Shown: piece after piece, positions 15,883-24,757 of the stretch
Numbering within the stretch: the stretch's first letter is position 1
Layout: every line of letters starts with the position of its first letter
Origin: Acidovorax sp. RAC01
Lineage (GTDB): Bacteria > Pseudomonadota > Gammaproteobacteria > Burkholderiales > Burkholderiaceae_C
Assembly: GCF_001714725.1 (NCBI RefSeq)
Contig: NZ_CP016447.1
Span: 1,999,001-2,063,000 of the forward strand
Direction of reading: 5' to 3'
Length of the DNA: 64,000 nucleotides
Translations under genes and position numbers: made by a program
Notes under the pieces: generated by a model
What the model saw: only the letters and a program-made list of their open reading frames with translations
What the model was told of the DNA's origin: nothing
Database searches by the model: none

Positions 15883-16492
15883 GTTCGTGAGGGCTTGCGG
15901 CTGGCTGATGTGCGCTCTGCTCTTCGTGCTGATCGGGCAGACAAGCGGCGCCATCGCGTCCGAAGCCACCGCCGCCGAGAGTGCCGAACTGCGCGTGGAC
16001 CGCACCACGGATGGCGTGTTCCTGAGCACCAGCCTCCAGTTTGCGTTGCCCGAGCTGGCCGAAGACGCGCTCTACAAAGGCATCCCCATGTTCTTTGTCG
16101 CCGAAGCGCAGGTATTGCGCCACCGCTGGTACTGGTCTGACAAGCAGGTCGCGCAGGCTACCCGGTACCTTCGGCTGAGCTACCAGCCACTGACGCGACG
16201 GTGGCGGCTCAATACCTCCACCGTGCCGTTTGCCAACTCGGGTCTGGGCGTGGTGCTGGGGCAAAACTTTGATGACTACAACGACGCCATGGCCGCGGTG
16301 CAGCGGATCGCGCGCTGGAAAATCGCCGATGCGTCCGCGATGGAGTCCGACGCCCTGCACACCGTCAACCTGCGCTTTCGGCTGGACATGTCGCAACTGC
16401 CGCGTCCCTTCCAGATCGGAGCCGTCGGCCAGTCGGGCTGGAACGTGCTGGTCTCGCGCAGCCAGCGCCTGATGCCGGAGCCCGCAAAGTGA
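15833..16492 (+). CDS. DUF4390 family protein
   Basis: No biochemical function known. The 219-residue product has a hydrophobic segment (about residues 24-40, LMCALLFVLIGQ) and then a beta-rich periplasmic-type domain with ELRVDRTTDGVFLSTSLQF and LRHRWYWSDKQVAQATRYL, typical of DUF4390. The GTG at 15833 overlaps rsmB by 50 bases. An in-frame ATG at 15908 would give a cleaner signal peptide and no charged leader, and is a real alternative. It overlaps the downstream histidine kinase start by 4 bases, so it probably works with that sensor. Confidence 0.8.
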   Translation: MTTTDFFTLCCKNRRHEFVRACGWLMCALLFVLIGQTSGAIASEATAAESAELRVDRTTDGVFLSTSLQFALPELAEDALYKGIPMFFVAEAQVLRHRWYWSDKQVAQATRYLRLSYQPLTRRWRLNTSTVPFANSGLGVVLGQNFDDYNDAMAAVQRIARWKIADASAMESDALHTVNLRFRLDMSQLPRPFQIGAVGQSGWNVLVSRSQRLMPEPAK

Positions 16493-18801
16493 CATCGTCC
16501 GCCAGCGGCCCGGGCAGGTCGGGCAAGCCAGGCGATGCGGCCTCCAGTCACGGTGCCGCCCGGCAATCGCGTGCGGTGCGCTGGGCACTTGGCGTGGGTG
16601 CGGCCATCATGTCGGCCATCGGCCTGGTGCTGCTGTTTCTGCTGACCCTGGCCACCAACAACCGCGCGCTGTACGAGCGCAATTACGCCTGGTTGTTCGG
16701 CGTGAACGTGCTGGTGGCCGTGCTGCTGCTGGCGGTGCTGCTGTGGGTGGCGGTCAGGCTGGGCATACGCCTGCGCCAGGGGCGGTTTGGCAGCCGTTTG
16801 CTGGTCAAGCTGGCGGCCATCTTTGCGCTGGTCGGGCTGGTGCCGGGCGTACTCATCTACGTGGTCTCCTACCAGTTCGTCACCCGTTCCATCGAGAGCT
16901 GGTTCGACGTGAAGGTCGAGGGGGCCCTGTCGGCCGGGGTGAACCTGGCGCGGGTATCGCTCGATTCGCTGGCCACCGACATGGCGTCCAAAGCCCGCAA
17001 CGCCAGTGCGCAGATCGGCCCCGTGCCCGATGCCGGCGCCGGCCTGGTGCTGGAGCGCATTCGGGAGCAACTGGGGGCCACCGACGTCGTGCTGTGGAAT
17101 GCGTCGGGGCAGGCCGTGGCCAGTGCCGGCCAGAGCCGTTTCAGCCTGAACCCTGAGCGGCCGGGCGTCGCCGTGCTGCGCACCGTGCGGCAGCAACGGG
17201 CCACTGCGCAGATCGAAGGGCTGGACGATATCTCCGACCCGCTGGCGGCGCAGAACGCGCGGGTGAAGGTGCTGGTGCTGGTCAGCACGCCCGGTGTGGG
17301 GTTGCTGGTGGAGCCGCGTTATCTGCAGGCCACGCTGCCGCTGCCACCCGCGCTTGTGGCCAATGCCATCGCCGTGCAAGACGCCAACCGCGAGTACCAG
17401 GAGCGCGCACTGGCCCGCGGCGGGCTGCGCCGCATGTACGTTGGCACGCTCACGCTGAGCCTTTTCCTGGCCGTGTTCGGTGCCGTGCTGCTGGCCGTGC
17501 TGCTGGGCAACCAGCTCGTGCGGCCCCTGCTGGTGCTCGCCGAGGGGGTGCGCGAGGTGGCTGCGGGCAACCTGAGCCCCAAGGCGGCCCTGCAGGGGCG
17601 GGACGAACTGGGCGGCCTGACGCGGTCGTTCGCGCTCATGACGCAGCAGCTGGCCGACGCGCGACAGGCCGTGGAGCAGAGCATGGGCCAGGTTGATGCC
17701 GCGCGCTCGAACCTGCAGACCATTCTGGACAACCTCACGGCGGGTGTCATCGTGCTGGATGCCCAGGGCCTCATCCTGTCGTCGAACCCGGGTGCCACCC
17801 GGATCCTGAAGGCGCCCATGGCGGCCTATGAACGGCAACCGCTGTCTGCCGTGCCGGGCCTGGCGGAGTTCGCTGCATCGGTGCAAGGGCACTTCGATGC
17901 CTTTCTGGGGGACCACGAGCGGCACGGGCTCGACCACTGGCAGCAGCCGTTTGAGCTGCATCCCTCGGCCGGCGGCGGCGCGCAGCAACACGCCACCAGC
18001 CTGGTCGCGCGGGGGGCCGAGCTGCCCAACTCCGCCCGGTTGTTGGTTTTTGACGACATCTCGGAGATTGTTTCGGCCCAGCGCGCGCAGGCCTGGGGCG
18101 AGGTGGCCAGGCGCCTTGCGCACGAAATCAAGAACCCGCTGACACCCATCCAGCTATCGGCAGAGCGCCTGGAGATGAAGCTCTCGGGCAAGGTCGCCGC
18201 GCCCGAGCAGGCCATCCTGACCAAATCGGTCAAGACCATCGTGGACCAGGTCGATGCCATGAAGCGGCTGGTCAACGAGTTCCGCGATTACGCGCGCCTG
18301 CCTGCTGCCGAACTGCAGTCGCTGGATCTGAACGCGCTGGTGACCGACGTGCTCAACCTCTACGGCGAAGAAAACGCCACCGTGCCGGTGGTGGCCGAGC
18401 TGGACCCGCAATGCCCCCCGATTGCAGGCGACGCACAGCAGTTGCGGCAGGTGGTGCACAACCTTTTGCAGAACGCGCAGGACGCCACCGAGCAGGCACG
18501 CACCGAGGGCAAGACCGAACTGATGCCGGTGCGCATCAGCACCCGCTGGGGCAGCACGTCGCGGCGCGTGCGCCTGACCGTCTCCGACTGCGGGAGTGGC
18601 TTTCCTGCACATATTTTGCAGCGCGCTTTCGAGCCCTATGTGACCACGAAGGCGCGTGGTACCGGCCTGGGGCTTGCGGTGGTCAAGAAGATCGCCGATG
18701 AGCATGGCGCACGGATTGACCTGTCCAACCGCACAGAAGACGGTGTGGTACGCGGCGCGCAAGTGTCGCTATCATTCGCCCCTGAATCCCCGGTGGCGTG
18801 A
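16489..18801 (+). CDS. NtrY-type sensor histidine kinase
   Basis: Membrane sensor kinase of the NtrY family, which in other proteobacteria responds to nitrogen or redox conditions. The 770-residue product has two N-terminal membrane helices (about residues 30-55 and 64-88) and a third pair near 107-130. A periplasmic region ends in a helix near 322-345, followed by HAMP (about 345-400), a PAS-like domain (about 405-500), a HisKA domain with phospho-acceptor H545 in RLAHEIKNP, and an ATPase domain with GTGLGLAVVKKI near 723. It begins at a GTG overlapping the previous stop (GTGA). The cognate regulator follows 42 bases later. Confidence 0.9.
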   Translation: MTSSASGPGRSGKPGDAASSHGAARQSRAVRWALGVGAAIMSAIGLVLLFLLTLATNNRALYERNYAWLFGVNVLVAVLLLAVLLWVAVRLGIRLRQGRFGSRLLVKLAAIFALVGLVPGVLIYVVSYQFVTRSIESWFDVKVEGALSAGVNLARVSLDSLATDMASKARNASAQIGPVPDAGAGLVLERIREQLGATDVVLWNASGQAVASAGQSRFSLNPERPGVAVLRTVRQQRATAQIEGLDDISDPLAAQNARVKVLVLVSTPGVGLLVEPRYLQATLPLPPALVANAIAVQDANREYQERALARGGLRRMYVGTLTLSLFLAVFGAVLLAVLLGNQLVRPLLVLAEGVREVAAGNLSPKAALQGRDELGGLTRSFALMTQQLADARQAVEQSMGQVDAARSNLQTILDNLTAGVIVLDAQGLILSSNPGATRILKAPMAAYERQPLSAVPGLAEFAASVQGHFDAFLGDHERHGLDHWQQPFELHPSAGGGAQQHATSLVARGAELPNSARLLVFDDISEIVSAQRAQAWGEVARRLAHEIKNPLTPIQLSAERLEMKLSGKVAAPEQAILTKSVKTIVDQVDAMKRLVNEFRDYARLPAAELQSLDLNALVTDVLNLYGEENATVPVVAELDPQCPPIAGDAQQLRQVVHNLLQNAQDATEQARTEGKTELMPVRISTRWGSTSRRVRLTVSDCGSGFPAHILQRAFEPYVTTKARGTGLGLAVVKKIADEHGARIDLSNRTEDGVVRGAQVSLSFAPESPVA

Positions 18802-18843
18802 TAACAACAGCGCCCCGCAGTACCTCAAGGCGCTTCAAAACCC

Positions 18844-19539
18844 ATGGCAAACATTCTGGTGGTCGACGACGAGCTGGGCATCCGTGACCTGCTGTCAGAA
18901 ATTCTGAACGATGAAGGCCACAGTGTGGACCTCGCGGAAAACGCGACGCAGGCCCGCAGCGCGCGCGCCGCCAATAGCTACGACCTGGTGCTGCTGGACA
19001 TCTGGATGCCCGATACCGACGGGGTGTCGCTGCTCAAGGAGTGGTCCACCGCGGGCGCGCTGACGATGCCCGTGATCATGATGAGCGGCCACGCCACCAT
19101 CGACACCGCGGTCGAAGCCACCCGCATCGGAGCGTTTTCGTTTCTCGAGAAGCCCATCACCCTGCAAAAGCTGCTCAAGGCCGTGGAGCAAGGCCTGGCC
19201 CGCAACGCCGCTCACCAGGCAGCCCCCGCCGCAGCCGTGCAAATCGCTGCAGTGGCCCAGGTCGCGGCCGACCCGGCCTACGCAACCCCGTCCCCATCGA
19301 GCGTCGTGGCCGTCCTTGCCGGTGCAGACGCCGGCCCGCATGCCCATCAAGGCTTTGATCTGGACCGCCCGCTGCGCGAGGCCCGCGACGGGTTTGAAAA
19401 GGCGTACTTTGAATTTCATCTGGCACGCGAGGGCGGCTCCATGACGCGCGTCGCCGAGAAGACGGGGCTGGAGCGCACCCATCTTTATCGCAAGCTGCGC
19501 CAGCTGGGCGTGGACCTGGGCCGCGGCAAGCGCAGCTGA
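18844..19539 (+). CDS. Short NtrX-like response regulator without AAA+ domain
   Basis: Partner of the upstream NtrY-type kinase. The 231-residue product has a receiver domain (residues 1-120) with acidic pocket VVDDE, phospho-acceptor D52 in LDIWMP and the conserved Lys in EKPITLQK. An Ala/Pro-rich linker (about 125-175) leads to a Fis-type helix-turn-helix ending EKTGLERTHLYRKLRQLGVD. NtrX and NtrC proteins normally carry a ~230-residue sigma-54 AAA+ ATPase between these parts. It is absent here, so the protein cannot drive sigma-54 open-complex formation and must act as a simple activator or repressor. Confidence 0.9.
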   Translation: MANILVVDDELGIRDLLSEILNDEGHSVDLAENATQARSARAANSYDLVLLDIWMPDTDGVSLLKEWSTAGALTMPVIMMSGHATIDTAVEATRIGAFSFLEKPITLQKLLKAVEQGLARNAAHQAAPAAAVQIAAVAQVAADPAYATPSPSSVVAVLAGADAGPHAHQGFDLDRPLREARDGFEKAYFEFHLAREGGSMTRVAEKTGLERTHLYRKLRQLGVDLGRGKRS

Positions 19540-19602
19540 CCGGCGAGCCTTGTCACCGCGCAGAAAATTTCCCGGGTGCGTTTTTGTGCACGTTTTTCTG
19601 GA

Positions 19603-19608
19603 TATAAT
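19603..19608 (+). promoter_or_regulatory. -10 box of the tRNA-Phe promoter
   Basis: A perfect TATAAT ends 10 bases before the first base of the tRNA. Upstream is a T-rich stretch with no good TTGACA match. Position and sequence fit a promoter driving tRNA-Phe. Confidence 0.75.
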
Positions 19609-19618
19609 TTGAGGCTCA

Positions 19619-19694
19619 GGCCCGGTAGCTCAGTCGGTAGAGCAGAGGATTGAAAATCCTTGTGTCGGTGGTTCGATTCCGCCCCAGGCCACCA
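19619..19694 (+). tRNA. tRNA-Phe (anticodon GAA)
   Basis: A 76-base cloverleaf with D arm GCTC/GAGC, anticodon stem GAGGA/TCCTT, loop TTGAAAA with anticodon GAA, T stem GGTGG/CCGCC with loop TTCGATT, and encoded CCA. The acceptor stem GGCCCGG/CCAGGCC contains a C5-A68 mismatch where a C-G pair would be expected. It has its own promoter-like TATAAT and a terminator 39 bases downstream, so it is transcribed alone. Confidence 0.95.
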
Positions 19695-19732
19695 AATTTC
19701 GCCTCGTACATTTGCGGTTTACGAGGCAAGGC

Positions 19733-19769
19733 AAAAAAAGCGACCCCTAAAACAGGTCGCTTTTTTGTT
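19733..19769 (+). terminator. Intrinsic terminator after tRNA-Phe
   Basis: GCGACC (19740-19745) pairs with GGTCGC (19755-19760), extended by an A7 tract against a T6 tract, followed by GTTT. A second perfect 8-bp stem (GCCTCGTA with TACGAGGC, 19701-19727) precedes it. Confidence 0.9.
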
Positions 19770-20473
19770 TTTCTTTCACGGTCAAGGCCATGCGGTTGGC
19801 AAGACAGAGTGCGGTGAGGGCCTGCGCCCGATGGACCTGCGCTGTTTTGCGCCGGTGGAAACGGGCTACAGCGGCTCCCCGGGCCTGGCGTACAACCGGG
19901 GGCAGACGCCAAGGGGTGGCCTCGCACACTTTGCCTCTGCTCTCCTGGCGAATACGTCCGTGGGCTCGCCGTGATGCAGCCCGTGTCCGTGCGCTGCGCA
20001 ATGGTGCGCGGTTGTGGGGTTGCGGGCCGATGGACCGGGCGTAGTCCGGCTGGTCCGGGGTCTGCCCGGTTTGGCTCGTCAAACCGTTTTGGGTCAGTGC
20101 TGCTTTCTGGCCCCGTGCCAAATGGCCGATGACGGGACTGAACAGCCCAGCGGCGCCGGCTTCGGCGCACAAGACTTCTGCAAGCGTGACACCTGGGGTG
20201 CCGGCTTCCCTGGCCACGCCGCGCAGGGGGCTCCGTCACACGCTTCGGCCATGCCGGGGTGGCGATGGGACTTGCGTTGCCGCGGCTGCGGCAGACCGTG
20301 CTGGCGCCCAGCGTTATAGAATTCGCGCCCCGCTGTGGACGCCATCCGGGCTGCTGCCCGTCCGCTGGACCCGGGCTGGCTCTCGGCCAGGTGCGCTCCT
20401 TCCCTCACTCCCAAAATGCGTTCACCACGCCACCGCGCATGCGCGGGCCGGCGCTTATCCTTCCCTTCCCGCC
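19770..20473 (+). other. 704-base stretch with no supported gene
   Basis: Several overlapping open frames occur on both strands, but none has a recognisable domain or a persuasive ribosome binding site. The longest minus-strand frames run through the tRNA-Phe terminator. The stretch presumably holds the promoter of the Hsp70-like gene at its right end; I do not see a clear one. It may be a decayed gene or an integration scar next to the tRNA. Confidence 0.5.
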
Positions 20474-21742
20474 ATGTCCTTCGTGCCAGAACTGTCCCAC
20501 ACCACCCTCGGAATCGACTTTGGCACTTCCAACTCGGCCATGGCCGTGCGGCAGGGCCGCGGGCCGGCGCGGATGATTGCGGTCGAAGGCGATGCACGCA
20601 CGCTGCCCACCGCGCTGTTCTTCAATGCTGAGGACCACCACACCCACTTTGGGCGTGACGCGGTGGCCAAATACCTGGAGGGCACCGAGGGCCGGCTGAT
20701 GCGTTCGCTCAAGAGCCTGCTGGGCAGCGCACTGCTGCAGGACAAGACGGCCGTGCACAACAAGCTGGTGAGCTACCAGGACATCATCAGCCTCTTTTTG
20801 CGCATGCTGGTGCAAAAGGCCCAGGGCGAGCTGGGCGGCATGCCCGCGCGCGTGGTGATGGGCCGCCCGGTGCATTTTGTGGACGGCGACCCGGCGCGCG
20901 ACCAGCAGGCCGAAGATGCTTTGCGCCGCGCTGCCGAGGATGCGGGCTTTGCTGACGTGTCGTTCCAGTACGAGCCCATTGCCGCCGCGCTGGACCATGA
21001 ACAGCGCATCGACCGCGAGACCCTGGTGCTGGTGGTGGACATCGGTGGCGGTACGTCGGACTTCACGGTGGTGCGCCTGGGCCCCGACCGCATGCAGCGC
21101 GCCGACCGTGCCAGCGATGTGCTGGCCACCACCGGCGTGCATGTGGGCGGCACCGACTTTGACCGCCGCCTGAGCCTGGATCTGCTGATGCCGCTGCTGG
21201 GCTTTCGCCACATCGGCCCCGCGGGGCGCGAGGTGCCCAGCCGCGTGTTTTTTGACCTCTCGACCTGGCACCTGATCCAGTGGCTGTACACGCCGCGCGC
21301 CATGCGCGACGCGCAAGACCTGCGCACCAGCTACGCCGACGCCCGACTGCATGCCCGGCTGATGCGCGTGCTGCACGAGCGCCTGGGCCACCGCCTGGCC
21401 GACACGGTGGAGCAGGCCAAGATTGCCGCATCGCTGGCCGATGCGGATGCGCCCATGGCACTGGACTGGATCGAGCCGCTGCTCGGGGCCACCGTCACCC
21501 CGCAGGGGCTGGCCCAGTCGCTCGCGCAGCCGCTGGAGCAGGTGGTGGCCTGTGCGGGCGAGTGCCTGCAACGGGCCGGCCTGGCCGCTTCGGGCGGGGT
21601 GGACGCGATCTACCTGACCGGAGGCTCGTCGGCACTGCGGCCCTTGCGCCACGCGCTGCGGCAGGCGTTTCCGGAGACGCCGCAGGTCGAGGGTGATCTG
21701 TTCGGCGGGGTGGCGTCGGGGCTGGCCGTCAGCGGGGGCTGA
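20474..21742 (+). CDS. Hsp70-family chaperone-like protein (YegD type)
   Basis: An actin-fold ATPase related to DnaK but lacking the normal substrate-binding region. The 422-residue product has the phosphate-1 motif LGIDFGTSNSAMAV near residue 11, the phosphate-2 motif VVDIGGGTSDFTVVRLG near residue 188 and an adenosine-type motif YLTGGSSALRPLR near residue 380. Its length is close to E. coli YegD (about 450), a Hsp70 relative of unknown role. The frame stays open 345 bases upstream, but that extension has no homology-like features, so the ATG at 20474 is preferred. Confidence 0.85.
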   Translation: MSFVPELSHTTLGIDFGTSNSAMAVRQGRGPARMIAVEGDARTLPTALFFNAEDHHTHFGRDAVAKYLEGTEGRLMRSLKSLLGSALLQDKTAVHNKLVSYQDIISLFLRMLVQKAQGELGGMPARVVMGRPVHFVDGDPARDQQAEDALRRAAEDAGFADVSFQYEPIAAALDHEQRIDRETLVLVVDIGGGTSDFTVVRLGPDRMQRADRASDVLATTGVHVGGTDFDRRLSLDLLMPLLGFRHIGPAGREVPSRVFFDLSTWHLIQWLYTPRAMRDAQDLRTSYADARLHARLMRVLHERLGHRLADTVEQAKIAASLADADAPMALDWIEPLLGATVTPQGLAQSLAQPLEQVVACAGECLQRAGLAASGGVDAIYLTGGSSALRPLRHALRQAFPETPQVEGDLFGGVASGLAVSGG

Positions 21743-21780
21743 GGCGACTCGCCGCCGGTGACAGGCTGTCGGGTGTGTTT

Positions 21781-21840
21781 GCTATTAAAAATATAGCTAT
21801 AAAAGCAACCCTATCAAGCGCTGGAGGCCAATTTTTCTTC
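21781..21840 (+). repeat. Dispersed ~60-bp AT-rich element, copy B
   Basis: The clearest copy: GCTATTAAAAATATAGC, then a spacer, then CAAGCGCTGGAGGCCAA and a T run. It lies in the gap between the converging Hsp70-like gene and rsmI. GCTAT and ATAGC form a small inverted repeat. Confidence 0.8.
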
Positions 21841-21884
21841 AATTTTCCGCGCCGTGGGCCTCCAATCGCTCCGGCGAGCGCGCG

Positions 21885-22835
21885 TCACGCGTCGCTGTCG
21901 CCCGGTTCATCTCCGGCACCGTCCTCGCGCTTCCACGCCAGGGCGGTGTTGTAGAGCTGGTTGCGCGGCGCACCCGTGATGTCGGCGGCCAGCCGCACCG
22001 CTGTCTTGAGCGGCAGCTCCTGCACCAGCAGGCGCAGCACGCGCAGGCTTTCGCCGTCGTCGGTGGTCACGGCCACCGGGTGCAGCAGCACCACGAACTC
22101 GCCACGCGAGCGCTGGGGTGATCCCTCCAGCCAGGCCTGAAGCGCATGGGCGGGCTGGGTGGTCACTTCTTCAAACTGCTTGGTCAGCTCGCGCGCCAGC
22201 GTGACGGGTCGCTCGCCCAGCACGGCCAGCGCCTGGGCCAGTTCGCCGATGCGGTGGGGGGCTTCCAGCAGCACCACGCAGCGGGGCTCGGGGGCCAGCT
22301 GCTGCGCGATGGCGGTGGCGCGCTCGGCGTTCTTTGTGGGCAGAAATCCGGCAAACACAAAGCCGCCATGCTCGCTGCCGTGCGCCACGGCCCCGGCCAC
22401 GCTGAGCGCCGTGGTCACGCTGCTGGCGCCGGGCAGCGGCACAGCCCGCAGGCCTGCAGCCTGCACGGCGGCCACCAGGCGCGCGCCGGGGTCGCTCACG
22501 CCGGGGGTGCCTGCATCGCTCACGTAGGCCACGCGCTGGCCCTGCTGCAGCCGCAGCACCACGTTCTGCGCGGCCTCGGCCTCGTTGTGCTGGTGCACGG
22601 CCAGGCACTGGGCCGAGCCCTTGTCGATGCCGTAGGCGCGCAGCAGCGCCTGGGTGTGGCGCGTGTCCTCGCAGGCCACGGTGTCGGCCATCTGCAGCAC
22701 ATGCAGCGCCCGAAGCGTGATGTCGGCCAGGTTGCCAATGGGCGTGGCCACCACGTACAGGGCGCCCTGCGGATAATGCTGCGCAGCCGCCGCTTCGCGC
22801 GCGGCGTCAAGGGCTGAAGCGAAAGATGCGCTCAA
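21885..22835 (-). CDS. rsmI: 16S rRNA (cytidine-1402-2'-O)-methyltransferase
   Basis: SAM-dependent enzyme methylating the ribose of C1402 in 16S rRNA. The 316-residue product shows the tetrapyrrole-methylase-type fold: [21 protein letters not shown] near residue 23, [18 protein letters not shown] near 53, and [16 protein letters not shown] near 107. The start used is a TTG whose codon overlaps the divergent yraN start region. No better ATG precedes the conserved core, so the exact start is uncertain. Its E. coli counterpart (yraL) neighbours the same genes found here. Confidence 0.95.
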   Translation of the reverse strand: MSASFASALDAAREAAAAQHYPQGALYVVATPIGNLADITLRALHVLQMADTVACEDTRHTQALLRAYGIDKGSAQCLAVHQHNEAEAAQNVVLRLQQGQRVAYVSDAGTPGVSDPGARLVAAVQAAGLRAVPLPGASSVTTALSVAGAVAHGSEHGGFVFAGFLPTKNAERATAIAQQLAPEPRCVVLLEAPHRIGELAQALAVLGERPVTLARELTKQFEEVTTQPAHALQAWLEGSPQRSRGEFVVLLHPVAVTTDDGESLRVLRLLVQELPLKTAVRLAADITGAPRNQLYNTALAWKREDGAGDEPGDSDA

Positions 22836-23242
22836 TGAAATTCCTTGGAAGAAGTAAGCCCGCGCCCGAATCCAGCACAGGCACTGCGCCCACCACGCGG
22901 GAGCGCGGAAACGCGGCAGAGGACCGCGCCCTGGCCTACCTGGAAAAGCAGGGCCTGCGCGCCGTGGCCCGCAATTATCGGACGCCCGGCCGCGGCGGTG
23001 GCGAGATCGACCTGGTGATGCGCGACCGCGATGGCACGCTGGTGTTTGTGGAAGTGCGCAGCCGGGGCACGGCCGCGTTTGGCGGGGCGGGCGCGAGCAT
23101 TGGTGCGGTCAAGCAACGGCGCATTGTGCTGGCCGCGCGCCACTACCTGCTGCGCCTGCCATCGCCGCCACCGTGCCGGTTTGACGTGGTGCTGGTGGAA
23201 GACACCGTGCAGTGGCTTCAGGCCGCGTTTGACGCGCAGTGA
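22826..23242 (+). CDS. yraN: YraN/UPF0102 family nuclease-like protein
   Basis: A small protein with a restriction-endonuclease-like fold and no established role. The 138-residue product has the family hallmarks: [26 protein letters not shown] near residue 28 and the [22 protein letters not shown] region near 56, with an E-D-E-V-K-type core. An in-frame ATG at 22835 is an alternative start. It diverges from rsmI with overlapping start regions and precedes diaA, as in the E. coli yraL-yraP cluster. Confidence 0.88.
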   Translation: MRSMKFLGRSKPAPESSTGTAPTTRERGNAAEDRALAYLEKQGLRAVARNYRTPGRGGGEIDLVMRDRDGTLVFVEVRSRGTAAFGGAGASIGAVKQRRIVLAARHYLLRLPSPPPCRFDVVLVEDTVQWLQAAFDAQ

Positions 23243-23386
23243 CTTGCGCCGCGATGCCATTGGCAGCAACGTTGCCGCCCGCCGCGCACGACGCGCGTTG
23301 CAGGTGTCGCAGGGCCTGCAGCGCCCCACCGGCCAGTACGGTTTGCTACAAAACCTGTAACACGCGCCGGGTATCATCGGGCCCTC

Positions 23387-23989
23387 ATGCTAGAGCAACG
23401 CATTCAACAGCATTTCATCGACAGTGCCGACCTGAAGTACCAGGCGGCGCAGGTTCTGAGCCATCCCATCGCTGAAGCCGTGCAGGCCGTGCTGGCCTGC
23501 GTGACCAGCGGGGGCAAGGTGCTGGCCTGCGGCAACGGCGCATCCGCCGCCGAGGCGCAGCAGTTTGCCGCCTTCTGCGTGGCCGGTTTCGAGCGCGAAC
23601 GCCCTGAACTGGCCGCCGTGGCGCTCACGTCCGACGGCACCATGCTGACGGCCGTATCGGCTGGCGCCAGCGATGCCGCCCAGCAGTTTGCGCGGCAGGT
23701 GCGCGCGCTGGGGCAGGCTGGCGATGTGCTGCTGCTGCTGTCGGTCAGCGGCAACGACGCCAACCTCCTGGCCGCTGCCGAAGCCGCCCACGAACGCGAT
23801 ATGACGGTGGTGGCGCTGACCGGCCGCACCGGCGGCAAGCTGTCTGCGCTGCTGCGCGAAACCGATGTATTGATCAACGTGCCGCACGACCGCGCGGCGC
23901 GCGTGCGTGAAGTCCACGCCCTTGTGCTGCACTGCCTGAGCGACGGTGTGGACGCCCAGTTACTTGGTGAACAGGAGACTCCGCTTTGA
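23387..23989 (+). CDS. diaA: SIS-domain protein, DiaA/GmhA type
   Basis: A sugar-isomerase-fold protein. DiaA of E. coli binds DnaA and promotes timely initiation; the paralogue GmhA isomerises sedoheptulose 7-phosphate. The 200-residue product has KVLACGNGASAAEAQQFAAF near residue 44 and LLLSVSGNDANLL near 117, the phosphosugar-binding Ser/Gly loops. Its position between yraN and a dolP-like gene matches diaA in E. coli, which is why I prefer that name, but isomerase activity cannot be excluded from sequence alone. Confidence 0.85.
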   Translation: MLEQRIQQHFIDSADLKYQAAQVLSHPIAEAVQAVLACVTSGGKVLACGNGASAAEAQQFAAFCVAGFERERPELAAVALTSDGTMLTAVSAGASDAAQQFARQVRALGQAGDVLLLLSVSGNDANLLAAAEAAHERDMTVVALTGRTGGKLSALLRETDVLINVPHDRAARVREVHALVLHCLSDGVDAQLLGEQETPL

Positions 23990-24681
23990 ACCAGACTACC
24001 CATTTTTCCTTGCCAGGCTGTGAACCTGCTGCCCGCTCCGCCCAGCGCACCCTGTGCACCGTGCTGGCCGCTGCCGCACTGGCCGCCACCCTGTCGGCCT
24101 GCGCCCCGCTGATCGTCGGCGGCGCCGTGGTCGGCGGCGTGATGGCGGTAGACCGCCGCACCGCCGGCACCCAGATCGAGGACGAAGGCATCGAGCTGCG
24201 CGCTGCGGCCCGCATCCGCGAAACGCTGGGCGACCGCGTGCACGTCAACATCACCAGCTTCAACCGCCAGGCGCTGGTGACGGGCGAGGTGAACAACGCC
24301 CAGGACCGCCAGTCGGTCGAGCAGATCGTCTCGCAGGTGGACAACGTGCGCTCGGTCGTCAACGACCTGGCCGTGACGCCATCCAGCACCCTGAGCCAGC
24401 GCTCCAACGACACCTTCATCACCGGCAAGGTGCGCGCCAGCCTGGTGGACGCGCGCGACATTTCGGCCAACGCCTTCAAGGTGGTGACCGAGCGCGGGAC
24501 GGTGTACCTGATGGGCCGTGTATCGCAGCGCGAGGCCACGCGGGCCACCGAGATTGCGCGCGGCGTGAGCGGTGTGGTCAAGGTCGTGCGTGTGTTCGAG
24601 ATCGTGTCTGAAGAAGAGCTGCGCCGCAGCGCGCCCCCGCCGGCCCCCGTGACGACGGACCGCACCCCTGCTGGCGGCTGA
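23986..24681 (+). CDS. dolP: BON-domain outer-membrane lipoprotein (DolP-like)
   Basis: The 231-residue product has a long positively charged start, a hydrophobic stretch and a lipobox ending LSAC (about residues 35-38), so it is probably lipidated. Two BON domains follow (about 75-145 and 150-220) with IRETLGDRVHVNITSFNRQA and VRASLVDARDISANAFKV. DolP (YraP) supports outer-membrane integrity and BAM function in E. coli. It starts at a TTG that overlaps the diaA stop (TTGA), so the two are coupled. The tail is Pro-rich. A bidirectional terminator follows. Confidence 0.88.
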   Translation: MNQTTHFSLPGCEPAARSAQRTLCTVLAAAALAATLSACAPLIVGGAVVGGVMAVDRRTAGTQIEDEGIELRAAARIRETLGDRVHVNITSFNRQALVTGEVNNAQDRQSVEQIVSQVDNVRSVVNDLAVTPSSTLSQRSNDTFITGKVRASLVDARDISANAFKVVTERGTVYLMGRVSQREATRATEIARGVSGVVKVVRVFEIVSEEELRRSAPPPAPVTTDRTPAGG

Positions 24682-24698
24682 TTCCGGCTGCGTCAGAC

Positions 24699-24735
24699 AA
24701 AAAAACCCGGGTTGCGAAGGCAACCCGGGTTTTTT
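24699..24735. terminator. Bidirectional intrinsic terminator
   Basis: A7 plus CCCGGGTTGC pairs with GCAACCCGGG plus T6 around a GAAG loop, giving a very stable stem with a T run on each strand. It separates the converging dolP-like gene and the dehydrogenase gene. Confidence 0.95.
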
Positions 24736-24757
24736 CTTGGCGCAAGCGCCGCGGCGC

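Noticed and set aside
19616..20239. Minus-strand frames of 150-207 codons after tRNA-Phe
   Set aside because: They run through the tRNA and its terminator, have no family features and no good start signals.
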